A DNA stretch of 64,000 bases. Source: Streptomyces sp. NBC_00287. GTDB lineage: Bacteria; Actinomycetota; Actinomycetes; Streptomycetales; Streptomycetaceae. This document shows positions 42,506 through 51,972 of this stretch, one piece after another. The DNA is taken from positions 5,952,001 through 6,016,000 of the forward strand of contig NZ_CP108053.1 of NCBI RefSeq assembly GCF_036173105.1, in the 5' to 3' direction. The notes beneath the pieces were generated by a model. It was not told the origin of the DNA. It saw nothing but the letters and a program-made list of their open reading frames with translations, and searched no databases. Both the position numbers and the translations under genes were made by a program. Each line of letters begins with the position of its first letter. Position 1 is the stretch's first letter.

Positions 42506-42523
42506 ACCTACGGAGCCGTAGGT
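42506..42523. promoter_or_regulatory. Perfect 18-bp palindromic operator candidate
   Basis: ACCTACGG-AG-CCGTAGGT: two 8-bp arms, 12 bp upstream of the hemolysin III start and overlapping its candidate -10 elements. A TTGACC -35-like hexamer lies further out on the minus strand (42545-42540). This is the shape of a TetR-type operator; the cognate regulator is not adjacent. Confidence 0.65.
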
Positions 42524-42777
42524 TGCGTATCAGTCCGACGGTCAAGAGTGTCCATGGTCTCACGGGAGTTGGCGCCCGCGTGGCCGTCCTCCGAAGCGGA
42601 CGTGGCCAGCCTCACGCTCGCTCACCTGTGACGCCCTCTGGACATATGGGCACTCCCGTCGGATGATCAAATGAGTGCGGTCGGCACCGGATGAGCGCCG
42701 GGTACCCCTTCTGGCAAGCGTCCGGGCCGCAGCCCCCACGGGGCCTCCAACCAAAAATCCCTCATTTAGGAGCAATC

Positions 42778-44622
42778 GTGGCGCGCGACATCGCGGCTCC
42801 CCCCGTCGTTCCCACCACTCACCAGGAACTGATCTCGTGGGTGAACGAGATCGCCGAACTGACCCAGCCGGACAGCGTGGTCTGGTGCGACGGTTCCGAG
42901 GCCGAGTACGAGCGCCTGTGCGAGGAGCTCGTGGCGAAGGGCACCTTCAAGAAGCTCGACCCGATCAAGCGCCCCAACTCGTACTACGCGGCTTCCGACC
43001 CGACCGATGTCGCCCGGGTAGAGGACCGCACCTTCATCTGCTCCGAGAAGGAAGAGGACGCGGGCCCGACCAACCACTGGAAGGCCCCCGCGGAGATGCG
43101 GGCCATCTTTACTGGAGAAAAAAACAGCTTCGCCGGCGAGAAGGGCCTGTTCCGTGGCTCGATGAAGGGCCGCACGATGTACGTCGTGCCCTTCTGTATG
43201 GGCCCGGTCGGCTCGCCGCTGTCCGCGATCGGCGTCGAGATCACCGACTCCGCCTATGTCGCCGTCTCCATGCGCACCATGACCCGCATGGGCCAGGCGG
43301 TCCTCGACGAGCTGGGCTCCGAGGGCTTCTTCGTGAAGGCCGTGCACTCCCTGGGTGCCCCGCTGGCGGCGGGAGAGGCGGACGTGGCCTGGCCGTGCAA
43401 CCAGACCAAGTTCATCTCCCACTTCCCGGAGTCCCGCGAGATCTGGTCCTACGGCTCGGGCTACGGCGGCAACGCCCTGCTCGGCAAGAAGTGCTACGCC
43501 CTGCGCATCGCCTCCGTCATGGCCCGCGACGAGGGCTGGCTCGCCGAGCACATGCTGATCCTCAAACTGACGCCGCCGCAGGGCGAGTCCAAGTACGTCG
43601 CCGCCGCCTTCCCGAGCGCCTGCGGCAAGACGAACCTCGCCATGCTGGAGCCCACGATCTCCGGCTGGACCGTCGAGACCATCGGCGACGACATCGCCTG
43701 GATGCGCTTCGGCGAGGACGGCCGGCTGTACGCCATCAACCCCGAGGCCGGTTTCTTCGGCGTCGCGCCCGGCACCGGTGAGCACACCAACGCCAACGCG
43801 ATGAAGACGCTGTGGGGCAACTCGGTCTTCACCAACGTGGCGCTCACGGACGACAACGACATCTGGTGGGAGGGCATGACGGAGGAGACTCCGGCCCACC
43901 TGACGGACTGGAAGGGCCGGGACTGGACGCCGGAGTCCTCGGAGCCCGCGGCTCACCCGAACGCCCGCTTCACCGTCCCCGCCTCGCAGTGCCCGATCAT
44001 CGCGCCCGAGTGGGAGGACCCCAAGGGCGTGCCGATCTCCGCGATCCTCTTCGGCGGCCGCCGCGCCACCGCCGTACCGCTGGTGACGGAGTCCTTCGAC
44101 TGGAACCACGGCGTCTTCCTCGGCGCGAACGTCGCCTCCGAGAAGACCGCCGCCGCCGAGGGCAAGGTCGGCGAGCTGCGCCGCGACCCGTTCGCCATGC
44201 TGCCGTTCTGCGGCTACAACATGGGCGACTACATGGGCCACTGGGTCGATGTCGCCAAGGACAAGGACGCCTCGAAGCTCCCGAAGATCTACTACGTCAA
44301 CTGGTTCCGCAAGAACGACCAGGGCAAGTTCGTCTGGCCCGGCTTCGGCGAGAACTCCCGGGTCCTGAAGTGGATCGTGGAGCGTCTCGAGGGCAAGGCC
44401 GAGGGCGTCGAGACGCCGATCGGCATCCTGCCGACGAAGGACGCGCTCGACACCAAGGGCCTCGAACTCGCCGACTCGGACCTGGAGTTCCTGCTCACGG
44501 TCGACAAGGAGGTCTGGCGCGAGGAGGCCGCGCTGGTCCCCGACCACCTCAACACCTTCGGTGACCACACCCCGAAGGAGCTGTGGGACGAGTACCGGGC
44601 GCTGGTGCAGCGCCTGGGTTAG
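42778..44622 (+). CDS. pckG: Phosphoenolpyruvate carboxykinase (GTP)
   Basis: 614 residues, the normal length for the GTP-type enzyme. P-loop 'FPSACGKTNLAML' with the reactive hyper-conserved Cys282, substrate loop 'PFCMGPVGSPLS', metal site 'DDIAWMRF' and 'NWFRKN'. Converts oxaloacetate and GTP to PEP, the first committed step of gluconeogenesis. The GTG at 42778 follows 'aggagcaatc'. A short AT-rich, rare-codon patch (43108-43125) contains an in-phase A-AAA-AAC heptamer. The 284-bp gap upstream shared with hemolysin III must hold its promoter; no convincing -10/-35 pair was fixed. Confidence 0.97.
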   Translation: MARDIAAPPVVPTTHQELISWVNEIAELTQPDSVVWCDGSEAEYERLCEELVAKGTFKKLDPIKRPNSYYAASDPTDVARVEDRTFICSEKEEDAGPTNHWKAPAEMRAIFTGEKNSFAGEKGLFRGSMKGRTMYVVPFCMGPVGSPLSAIGVEITDSAYVAVSMRTMTRMGQAVLDELGSEGFFVKAVHSLGAPLAAGEADVAWPCNQTKFISHFPESREIWSYGSGYGGNALLGKKCYALRIASVMARDEGWLAEHMLILKLTPPQGESKYVAAAFPSACGKTNLAMLEPTISGWTVETIGDDIAWMRFGEDGRLYAINPEAGFFGVAPGTGEHTNANAMKTLWGNSVFTNVALTDDNDIWWEGMTEETPAHLTDWKGRDWTPESSEPAAHPNARFTVPASQCPIIAPEWEDPKGVPISAILFGGRRATAVPLVTESFDWNHGVFLGANVASEKTAAAEGKVGELRRDPFAMLPFCGYNMGDYMGHWVDVAKDKDASKLPKIYYVNWFRKNDQGKFVWPGFGENSRVLKWIVERLEGKAEGVETPIGILPTKDALDTKGLELADSDLEFLLTVDKEVWREEAALVPDHLNTFGDHTPKELWDEYRALVQRLG

Positions 44623-44636
44623 TCCCTCCAAGATCC

Positions 44637-44693
44637 CCCGCGGCCGGCCCCGATGGGAGCCCTGACCAGTGATCGTCACCGGTCGGCCGCGGG
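44637..44693 (+). terminator. Long stem structure downstream of pckG
   Basis: CCCGCGGCCG (44637-44646) and CGGCCGCGGG (44684-44693) are perfect 10-bp complements separated by 37 bases, 14 bases after the pckG stop. Likely a factor-assisted terminator or mRNA 3' stabiliser. Confidence 0.55.
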
Positions 44694-44846
44694 AGGCGGC
44701 ACATCGTCACGAACCGTGGCCCCGCACAATGGCGTGCGGGGCCGTGCTGCACGCGCTCGCCCGCCCGGATGGATTTCCGCGTCCGGTGAGGGCAACGCCG
44801 CTCGTGGCGGCCGCCGGTGTGTGCGTACGGCGGAAGGCTGGCGCAC

Positions 44847-46853
44847 ATGTTCACACCTCATGTACGACGGGCATGGCGCCGCCGGTCCCTCCTGGCTCGC
44901 GCCGGGACCGTCGCGGCGACCGTACTTGCCCTCGTCCTGGCCCTTCCCGGCACCGCGACCGCGGCCCCCGGCGACCTTGATCCCACCTTCAGCGGCGACG
45001 GCACGGTGCTCACCGACTTCGCCGACGACGATCAGGCCTACGACGTGGCGGTGCAGTCCGACGGGAAGATCGTCTCTGTTGGCGCCTCCGCCGACCACTC
45101 GCTGCTGGAGGGCCGCTGGGCGCTGACCCGGCACAACGCCGACGGCACCCCGGACACCGGCTTCGGCGACGGCGGCACGGTGACGACCGCCATCAACAAC
45201 ATGGAGCCCGACCTCCAGTGGAGCGAGGCCAACGCCGTGGCGTTGCAGCCCGACGGCAGGATCGTCGTGGTGGGCTACAGCTGGCGGGGGTACGAGAACT
45301 GCTGCTGGTTCACGGTGGCCAGGTACAACACGGACGGCAGCCTGGACAACAGCTTCAGCGGTGACGGCAGGTACTTCGCCGACATCGCCGGTCCGACCGA
45401 GGCCCGCGACGTGGCGATCGACTCGGCCGGCCGGATCGTCGCGGCCGGTTACACCGGGGGCGAGGTGGCAGTGCTCCGCCTCAACGGGGACGGCACCCCG
45501 GACACCACGTTCGGCGGCGACGGCACGGTGACCGCCGACCCCTCGCAAGAGCCCGGTGAAGCGGGCGGCGGCGCGAACGCCATGGTCCTGCAATCCGACG
45601 GGAAGATCGTCGTCGGGGGCGATGTCGGTTCGACCCGCTTCGACTTCTCTCTGATGCGCTTCAACACCGATGGCAGCCTGGACACGGGCTTCGACGGCGA
45701 CGGCATGGTCCGCACCGACTTCGGTGACTACGAGACCGTGCACGGGCTCGCGCTCCAGTCCGACGGGAAGATCGTCGCCGCGGGGGGCGACAGCATGGCC
45801 CGCTACCAGCCCAGCGGCGCCCTGGACACGGGCTTCGACGGTGACGGCAGGGTCGTCCTCTCCGGAGGCGCGGTCTGGGACGTGACGGTCCAGTCGGCCG
45901 ACGGCCGGATCGTCCTCGCCGGAAGCAACGGAGGCGGCGGGAACCTCGCCGTCCTGCGCCACAACCCCGACGGCAGCCAGGACACCGGCTTCGGCACGGG
46001 GGGCGTGGCGACCGCGGACTTCGGCGGCAGCGACTTCGCCCGTGCCGTGGCCCTCCAGTCCGACGGAAAGATCGTCGCCGCCGGCCGGGGCGGACCGGAC
46101 AGCGGCTTCGCCCTGGCCCGCTTCGAGGGCGGCGGCAGCACGCCCCCGCCGCCGACCGGCGTGGACCTTTCGGTGACGAAGTCCGGTCCCGGCACGGTCA
46201 GCATCGGCGACCGGGCCACGTACACCGTCCGCGTCACCAACACCAGTACGACGACCTCGGCGACCGGCGTCACCCTCACCGACACCCTCACAGGACCCGC
46301 GCACACCGTCGTCTCGGCGACCGCCACCCAGGGCACCTGCACGACCGCCGTGAGCTGTTCCCTCGGCACCCTCGCCCCGGGCGCCACGGTCACCGTGACC
46401 GTCGTCGCCGAGCCCCGCGCCACGGGCACCCTCACCCAGCGCGCCACCGTCACCGCCACCCAGACCGACCCGGCCACCGCCAACAACACGGTCACGATCA
46501 CCACCACCGTCAACAACGCCCGCGGCTGCACCCGCATCGGCACCAGCGGCAACGACACCATCACCGGCACGTCCGGCACCGACGTGATCTGCGCCCTCGG
46601 CGGCACCGACACCGTCAACGCGAGCTCCGGCAACGACACCGTCCACGGCGGGTACGGCAACGACCGCCTCGACGGCGGCTACGGCAACGACACCCTCAAC
46701 GGCGGTCCCGGCAACGACAACCTGATCGGCAACTACGGCTTCGACAACCTGAACACCGTCGACAGCGTCTCCGGCAACGACACCGCCAACGGTGGCCCCA
46801 ACACGGACAGCTGCACGACGGACCCGGGCGACACCCGCATCAGCTGCCCCTGA
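44847..46853 (+). CDS. Secreted delta-60 repeat / DUF11 / RTX-like protein
   Basis: 668 residues. Signal peptide ('ARAGTVAATVLALVLALP' ... 'ATAAPGDLD'), then about eight delta-60 repeats with the 'AVALQSDGKIVAAG' / 'DTGFGGDGTV' pattern (a beta-propeller), a DUF11-type Ig-like domain ('VTKSGPGTVSIGDRATYTVR') and a C-terminal RTX-like calcium-binding stretch of GND-containing nonapeptides ('GGYGNDRLDGGYGNDTLNGG'). Exported surface or extracellular protein; ligand unknown. ATG 44847 chosen; an upstream GTG at 44817 would add ten residues. Confidence 0.85.
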   Translation: MFTPHVRRAWRRRSLLARAGTVAATVLALVLALPGTATAAPGDLDPTFSGDGTVLTDFADDDQAYDVAVQSDGKIVSVGASADHSLLEGRWALTRHNADGTPDTGFGDGGTVTTAINNMEPDLQWSEANAVALQPDGRIVVVGYSWRGYENCCWFTVARYNTDGSLDNSFSGDGRYFADIAGPTEARDVAIDSAGRIVAAGYTGGEVAVLRLNGDGTPDTTFGGDGTVTADPSQEPGEAGGGANAMVLQSDGKIVVGGDVGSTRFDFSLMRFNTDGSLDTGFDGDGMVRTDFGDYETVHGLALQSDGKIVAAGGDSMARYQPSGALDTGFDGDGRVVLSGGAVWDVTVQSADGRIVLAGSNGGGGNLAVLRHNPDGSQDTGFGTGGVATADFGGSDFARAVALQSDGKIVAAGRGGPDSGFALARFEGGGSTPPPPTGVDLSVTKSGPGTVSIGDRATYTVRVTNTSTTTSATGVTLTDTLTGPAHTVVSATATQGTCTTAVSCSLGTLAPGATVTVTVVAEPRATGTLTQRATVTATQTDPATANNTVTITTTVNNARGCTRIGTSGNDTITGTSGTDVICALGGTDTVNASSGNDTVHGGYGNDRLDGGYGNDTLNGGPGNDNLIGNYGFDNLNTVDSVSGNDTANGGPNTDSCTTDPGDTRISCP

Positions 46854-46967
46854 TCGCAAGCACCTCCACGCGCCCCCTTGATCACAGGATCTTCACCCCT
46901 GTTACATGGGGGACACACGGGCCTCACCGCTACCGGTGGGGCCCAACAAAGCCTGTGGGGGGCACAG

Positions 46968-48686
46968 TTGAATACCGCACACCGTCCCAGACGCCTCGCG
47001 GCCACGGTTCTCGCCGCCGCACTCGCCGGGACCGGACTGACCGTCGCCGTCGCGCCCGCGGCCCATGCGGCGGCCTCGGACATCGTCGCCAAGCTGCCGA
47101 TCGAGACGTACTCGGCGCTGGCCGTCGACAACGTGCACCAGCGCGTGTACGTCGCCGACTCCCGCACCGACAGCTACTACAACAGCGGCATCATCGCCGT
47201 GTACACCTTCGACGGCGAGCGCGTCACCACGATCAGCACCCAGCAGCACGTCTCCGGCCTCGCGCTCAGTGCCGACGGCGCCACGCTGTACGCCGGCGGG
47301 CGGGACTGGATCTACCGGGTCGACACCACCACCTACCAGTTGGCCAATGCCAGCTACGCGTCCACCGACAACTGCGGCCGCAGCATGGCCTTCTCCGGCG
47401 GCCAGCTGTACTTCACCACGCCGTACTCCTCCTACACCTCCCTGTGCGACTCCTCGCTGACGTACCTGGACGGCTCGGCCGGGCGCTCCAACTGGCAGGA
47501 CCACGGCAAGCTCCAGCTGGAGTCCGGCCCGGGCGACCGGATGCTCATGGGCCAGCCGCTCAACGCGAACGCGGCCGACCCCTTCGTCACCGTCTTCGAC
47601 ACCAGCAGCGGCACCCTCGTCCGCAACGCGGCCCGCCGTTTCGCCGACGCCGACGGCAAGGGCGCCCTGAACATGAAGGACCTGGTGTTCTCCGCGGACG
47701 GCAGCAAGGTCGCACTCGCCGACGCCGCCTACGGCCACCGGCTGCTGAACACCACCGACCTGTCCGACGCGGACACCGGCTACCAGGCCCTGCCGTCCGG
47801 GGCCACCGCCAGCGCGGTCGCCTTCAGCGGTGACGGCAAGTACATCGCGCGCGGAGCCTCGGCGACCGGCTCGACCCCGGACCTCCTGGTGCAGCCCGCC
47901 GATCCCGCCGACTCCACCGCGCCGCTGGAGTTCGTCTTCGAGGGCAGCCTCGACGGCAACCGGGTGGCGCCGCGCGGCATGGAGTGGTCCGCCGACGGCT
48001 CCCGGCTGTTCGCGGTCACCACCAACACGGCGGGGAACCAGTACTGGCTGCACATCATCCAGCCCCCGGCGGTCCAGTACGACGTCCGCCTCGACGGCAC
48101 GTTCACGCACAGCCCCGCCCAGGCCGTCGCGGGCGAGCCGCTGTCGGTGCGGGGCCGGCTGGAGTACGACGGCCCGGCGCCCACCGAGCCGCTGAAGGTC
48201 AAGGCGACCCGCACGGACGCGAACGGCACCCATGATCTCGGCACCTTCACCGTGAAGGAGGACGGCTCCTACACCGTCCTCGACGAGCCCGACCTGGTCG
48301 GCGACGCCACCTACACCGTCTCCTACCTCGGCGACCTCACCCACCGCCCGGCGACCGACGTCACCCACACGGTGTCCGTCGGCAAGGCGCCCACCTCGAT
48401 CGCGCTCACCGCCCCGGCGGAGGCCTCGATGAGCACGGGCGTCGAGATCACCGGCACCTTCACCGCCCAGGGCAAGGCGCTGCCGGACCGGGCGGTGCTG
48501 AAGGTGGAGCGCACCGACCGGCTCGGCACCGGCACGCTGTCGTCGGTGACGGTCGCCGCGGACGGCACCTTCACCATCAACGACATCCCGCGCACCCGGC
48601 GCGCCACCACCTACACGGTGAGCTGGCCGGGCGACGACCTGCACCAAGCCTCTACGGCCTCGGCGACGGTCACCGTCACGCGCTGA
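46968..48686 (+). CDS. Secreted YVTN beta-propeller with Ig-like repeats
   Basis: 572 residues; TTG at 46968 preceded by GGGGGG. Signal peptide ('RRLAATVLAAALAGTGLTVA' ... 'AAHAA'). Residues about 40-360 read as a YVTN/WD-like propeller ('VDNVHQRVYVADSRTDSYYN', 'LALSADGATLYAGG', 'MEWSADGSRLFAVTTN'), followed by two Ig-like repeats ('LSVRGRLEYDGPAPTEPLKV', 'VEITGTFTAQGKALPDRAVL'). Extracellular structural or adhesive role likely. Convergent with the TelA operon; stops overlap by 11 bp. Confidence 0.82.
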   Translation: MNTAHRPRRLAATVLAAALAGTGLTVAVAPAAHAAASDIVAKLPIETYSALAVDNVHQRVYVADSRTDSYYNSGIIAVYTFDGERVTTISTQQHVSGLALSADGATLYAGGRDWIYRVDTTTYQLANASYASTDNCGRSMAFSGGQLYFTTPYSSYTSLCDSSLTYLDGSAGRSNWQDHGKLQLESGPGDRMLMGQPLNANAADPFVTVFDTSSGTLVRNAARRFADADGKGALNMKDLVFSADGSKVALADAAYGHRLLNTTDLSDADTGYQALPSGATASAVAFSGDGKYIARGASATGSTPDLLVQPADPADSTAPLEFVFEGSLDGNRVAPRGMEWSADGSRLFAVTTNTAGNQYWLHIIQPPAVQYDVRLDGTFTHSPAQAVAGEPLSVRGRLEYDGPAPTEPLKVKATRTDANGTHDLGTFTVKEDGSYTVLDEPDLVGDATYTVSYLGDLTHRPATDVTHTVSVGKAPTSIALTAPAEASMSTGVEITGTFTAQGKALPDRAVLKVERTDRLGTGTLSSVTVAADGTFTINDIPRTRRATTYTVSWPGDDLHQASTASATVTVTR

Positions 48687-49287
48687 TCCCCTCGTCCCCG
48701 CTCCGGTCCTCCAGGTATCGGGTGTGGGTCTCCTGGCGGCGGGCCTCCGTATCCCTGAGGGCCGCCGCCAGGCTCTCCGCCTCCTGCCGCAACAGGCCGA
48801 GCTGTCGCTCCAGATGCCGCTCCGGCGGCTCCTGCCCCGGCGTCAGCCGCGTCCACCACCTCGCCCGTACGAAGCTGTCGACGGCCTCGGGAAGGTCCTG
48901 CCGTACGGCCCGGCCCAGGCTGTGCAGGCCCTCCGGGTCCTGGGCGAGCAGCTGGGTGGCCCAGCCCGGGGCCAGCAGCGCGGTCAGCAGATTCGTCAGC
49001 TCGGTCAGCTGTCCTCCGGCGGCCGGGGGCAGGTCGACCTCCGCCAAGTAGACGCACAGCTTCTCGAAGTCGGCCCGCAGTTCCTCCAGTTGGGCCGTCG
49101 GGTCCGGGAAGTCCGGCAGCGCGGGCCGCTCCGGCGGGGCGATCAACGCGCCCGCGCCGTAGAGCCCCGCGACGACGACCGGCCAGTACGGGCCCGCCAC
49201 CCCGGCGAAGGTCAGCCCGATCCCGGCGATCCCGCACACACTGCCGGCGATGTTCTTGCGTGACTCCAGATACTTACTGATACCCAC
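48676..49287 (-). CDS. Membrane/coiled-coil protein at the end of the TelA operon
   Basis: 203 residues. Two close membrane segments ('AGSVCGIAGIGLTFAGVAG', 'WPVVVAGLYGAGALI') then a helical, coiled-coil-like domain ('LRQEAESLAAALRDTEARRQ'). Family not recognised. Its start overlaps the VWA gene by 14 bp, so it belongs to the TelA operon. Probably a membrane scaffold for the complex. Confidence 0.75.
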   Translation of the reverse strand: MGISKYLESRKNIAGSVCGIAGIGLTFAGVAGPYWPVVVAGLYGAGALIAPPERPALPDFPDPTAQLEELRADFEKLCVYLAEVDLPPAAGGQLTELTNLLTALLAPGWATQLLAQDPEGLHSLGRAVRQDLPEAVDSFVRARWWTRLTPGQEPPERHLERQLGLLRQEAESLAAALRDTEARRQETHTRYLEDRSGDEGISA

Positions 49288-50800
49288 GGATCTCCTCGAA
49301 GGCGCCGTCCAGCGAGCCCTGTTGGGCGTCGAAGAGACGGCCGCCGGTCAACTCGGCGATGTGCTCCAGCTCGGACCGGTCGGAGTCGCCGAAGAGGATG
49401 GGGAAGACGGGCGTCCCACGCCGGTCGCGGTCGAGCCCGGCATAGAAGGCGTCGAACTCGCCCGCCGCGACGCCCGCGGTGTTCTCGCCGTCCGTCATCA
49501 GCACGATCGACGTGAACGTGTCCTGGTCGGCGCCCAGATGGTCGTAGGCCTTCTGCAGCGAGGTGTAGATGGCGGTGTCGCCCTCGGCGGTCAGGGCCTC
49601 GGTGTCCTTCCTGATCGCGTCCAGGCCGGACTGCGGCTCGGCGGGGTCCACGACATGGGTGCGGACGCTCTTCACGTCCGAGCCGAACGGCATCAGCGTC
49701 ACTTCCTCGCGTTCGCGGAAGTCGCTGGTCAGGCCGGTGAGCGCGGACTTGAGGCCGGCCAGGCGGTCGCCCTCCATCGAGCCCGAGGTGTCGAGGACGT
49801 ACACCGTGCGGGACGGGCGGCGCAGCTCGTTCTCGTAGGCGTCGAGCAGCCCGTCGGCGACGGAACGGCTGCCGGGGAAGGGCAGTTCGCGCCGGCGGCC
49901 GGTGTCCAGGCCGACCCCCGGGGAGACGGAGGCGACGACCGGGCGGCGATGGGTGAGGTCGGTGATCTCCTTCTGCATGTCCGGGCTGCGCAGGGACTCG
50001 GTCAGCCGGCGGACGTTCTCGCGGGTGTCGGCGTCCGTGGACGCGAGCGAGGAGATCGGGTAGTCGGCGGTGACGACACCGTCGCTCGGGCGGATCACGG
50101 TCAGATCCGGGATGCCCTCGAGGACGGACTCGTAATTGAGCATCGCGTCGACGTCCCCGCGCCGCTCATAGGCCGCCGCCAGCCAGCCCGAGGAGCCCGA
50201 GGTCAGCCGCTGGCCCCGGAAGAACTCCTTCAGCCGGGGGCTCGCGTTGTCGACGTCCGCGTCGGTGAGCGCCGACTGGGCGCCGGAGAGGGCGGAGGCG
50301 ACCGAGACGAGCGTGGCGAACCCGGAGTTGGAGCGGGCGGGGTCGGTCATGCCGTAGGTCAATTTCCCTTGGCTCACGGCCTGTTCGACCTGCGACCAGG
50401 TGACGTCCGACGGCTTCCACCCCAGTTTCCGCACGGTGTCCGGCTTGACGCCGATGGCGACCGGGCTGGACATGACGGGGGTCTCCGAGACGACCTTCTT
50501 CGCCGCCTCGGGACGCAGCCGCAGATAGTCGTTGGAGGACAGCCACAGGGCGTCGAACTTCCCGTCCGTCCCGCCCTTGGCCAGCAGGTCCACGGCGTCG
50601 AGCGTGCCCATGTACTTGGCCTCGACCTTGAGGCCGGTGTCCTGTTCGACCCGGTCCAGCACCGGGGTCATGTCGGCGAGCTCGCTGGAGGCGAGGACGC
50701 GCAGGGTGCCGGGCTCGGGGGAGTCGGGCTCCTTTTCCCCCTGCGTGGTGCAGGCGGTCGCGAGCAGGGCGACGGTGAGCAGGGCGGCGCCGCGTCTCAT
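49274..50800 (-). CDS. Lipoprotein: solute-binding domain fused to VWA domain
   Basis: 508 residues. Lipobox 'VALLATAC' gives a lipidated, outward-facing protein. Residues about 35-310: type II periplasmic-binding fold ('LRVLASSELADMTPVLDRVE', 'GKFDALWLSSNDYLRL'). Residues about 330-508: von Willebrand A domain with a complete MIDAS ('YVLDTSGSMEGD', D337-S339-S341, and 'LMTDGENTAG'). Coupled (ATGA) to telA upstream and to the 203-aa gene downstream. A binding protein without a transporter, so a sensor or scaffold role is likely. Confidence 0.87.
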   Translation of the reverse strand: MRRGAALLTVALLATACTTQGEKEPDSPEPGTLRVLASSELADMTPVLDRVEQDTGLKVEAKYMGTLDAVDLLAKGGTDGKFDALWLSSNDYLRLRPEAAKKVVSETPVMSSPVAIGVKPDTVRKLGWKPSDVTWSQVEQAVSQGKLTYGMTDPARSNSGFATLVSVASALSGAQSALTDADVDNASPRLKEFFRGQRLTSGSSGWLAAAYERRGDVDAMLNYESVLEGIPDLTVIRPSDGVVTADYPISSLASTDADTRENVRRLTESLRSPDMQKEITDLTHRRPVVASVSPGVGLDTGRRRELPFPGSRSVADGLLDAYENELRRPSRTVYVLDTSGSMEGDRLAGLKSALTGLTSDFREREEVTLMPFGSDVKSVRTHVVDPAEPQSGLDAIRKDTEALTAEGDTAIYTSLQKAYDHLGADQDTFTSIVLMTDGENTAGVAAGEFDAFYAGLDRDRRGTPVFPILFGDSDRSELEHIAELTGGRLFDAQQGSLDGAFEEIRGYQ

Positions 50801-51960
50801 CCGAGCCCCCCTTCCAGCGCGCCCCGGTTCCGGCTGCGCTCCAAGTAGACGGAGGCCTGCTGGAGTTCGGACGTCAGGTTCTCCACGGTCGTCGCCATCG
50901 CCTCGGTCGCCTGGACCTTGTATGTGTCGATCGCGTCGAGGGTCCGGTAGATCTGCTGGAACGCCGACCGCAGCGTCTCCGCGCCGACCGCCGGATCGGC
51001 GGCGATGCGCTGGATCTCCCCGCTCTGCGTGGCGAGCATCTCGGCGTTGCCCCGGATGAGGTCCTCGGTGGTCCCGCGCAACGCGTTGACCTGCTCGATG
51101 ACCTTCTTCTGGTTGTCCAGCGCGGACGCCAGCATCACCGAGATCCGCAGCGCCGAGACGGTCGTCGTCGCGGCCCGGTCGACGCCCTTGATCAGCTCGT
51201 CGTTGTTGCGTCGTACGACATCCATGGCGAGGTAGCCCTGCGCGCACACCGCGAGCTGGGTGAGCAGGTCCTGGTGCTTCTGCCGGACGGGGAAGAGGAC
51301 GTCGGCGCGGAGCGAGTCGGCCGCCTCCAGCTCGCCGACGCCGGCGATGTGCTGCTCGACGGCCGTGTCGAGGGCCTCGGTGAGGACGACGTACTCCTGG
51401 AGCTTGCCCATGGTCTCCCACAGGCGGACCCGCTCGGTCTGCAACGCGGCGTTGTCCCGGCGCAGTTCGTCCTGGCCGCCGCGCAGCGAACCCACGATCT
51501 TGTTGAGGGTGCCCTGTGCGGAGGCGTACTTGGCGACATGGTCGCGCAGCTTGTTGCCGCCGGGGAGCTTGGAGAGGAACTTGCGGCCCTTGGAGGCGGG
51601 AAGGTCCCGGGGGTCCAAGTCCTCGACCACCCGGCGCAGTTCCACGAGTGAGCCCGCGACCTGCGACTGGGCGTCCCCGCCCTTGTCGGGCAGGCTGCGG
51701 ATGGTCCGCTCCAGCATCCGGTTGGACTGCGCGGCCGCACTGCGCATCTCACCGGCGCCGAGCCCGGTGATCTCACCGACCTTGCCGGCGAACTCTGGGG
51801 AGCGGGCGTCCAAGGCGGCGAGCGTCCGGACGTAGTCGGAGGCCTTCTGTGCGATGCCCGCGCGGACGCTGTCGTCGACGGGGACGAGCCCGCCGGCCTT
51901 CTCCCGCGGCACCGGCGCGACGGCCTCGGGCGGGGTGAGCGTGAAGGTTTCTTCGGTCAT
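50797..51960 (-). CDS. TelA family toxic-anion-resistance protein
   Basis: 387 residues, soluble, almost wholly alpha-helical/coiled coil. Recognised as TelA/YaaN by 'KGRKFLSKLPGGNKLRDHVA' (the conserved interruption), 'AALQTERVRLWETMGKLQEY', 'LFPVRQKHQDLLTQLAVCAQ' and 'QGYLAMDVVRRNNDELIKGV'. Family members are linked to tellurite and envelope stress responses; the mechanism is unknown. Second gene of the operon, 12 bp after the binding-protein gene and overlapping the VWA gene by 4 bp. Confidence 0.92.
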   Translation of the reverse strand: MTEETFTLTPPEAVAPVPREKAGGLVPVDDSVRAGIAQKASDYVRTLAALDARSPEFAGKVGEITGLGAGEMRSAAAQSNRMLERTIRSLPDKGGDAQSQVAGSLVELRRVVEDLDPRDLPASKGRKFLSKLPGGNKLRDHVAKYASAQGTLNKIVGSLRGGQDELRRDNAALQTERVRLWETMGKLQEYVVLTEALDTAVEQHIAGVGELEAADSLRADVLFPVRQKHQDLLTQLAVCAQGYLAMDVVRRNNDELIKGVDRAATTTVSALRISVMLASALDNQKKVIEQVNALRGTTEDLIRGNAEMLATQSGEIQRIAADPAVGAETLRSAFQQIYRTLDAIDTYKVQATEAMATTVENLTSELQQASVYLERSRNRGALEGGLG

Positions 51961-51972
51961 GTGCGGTTCCCC

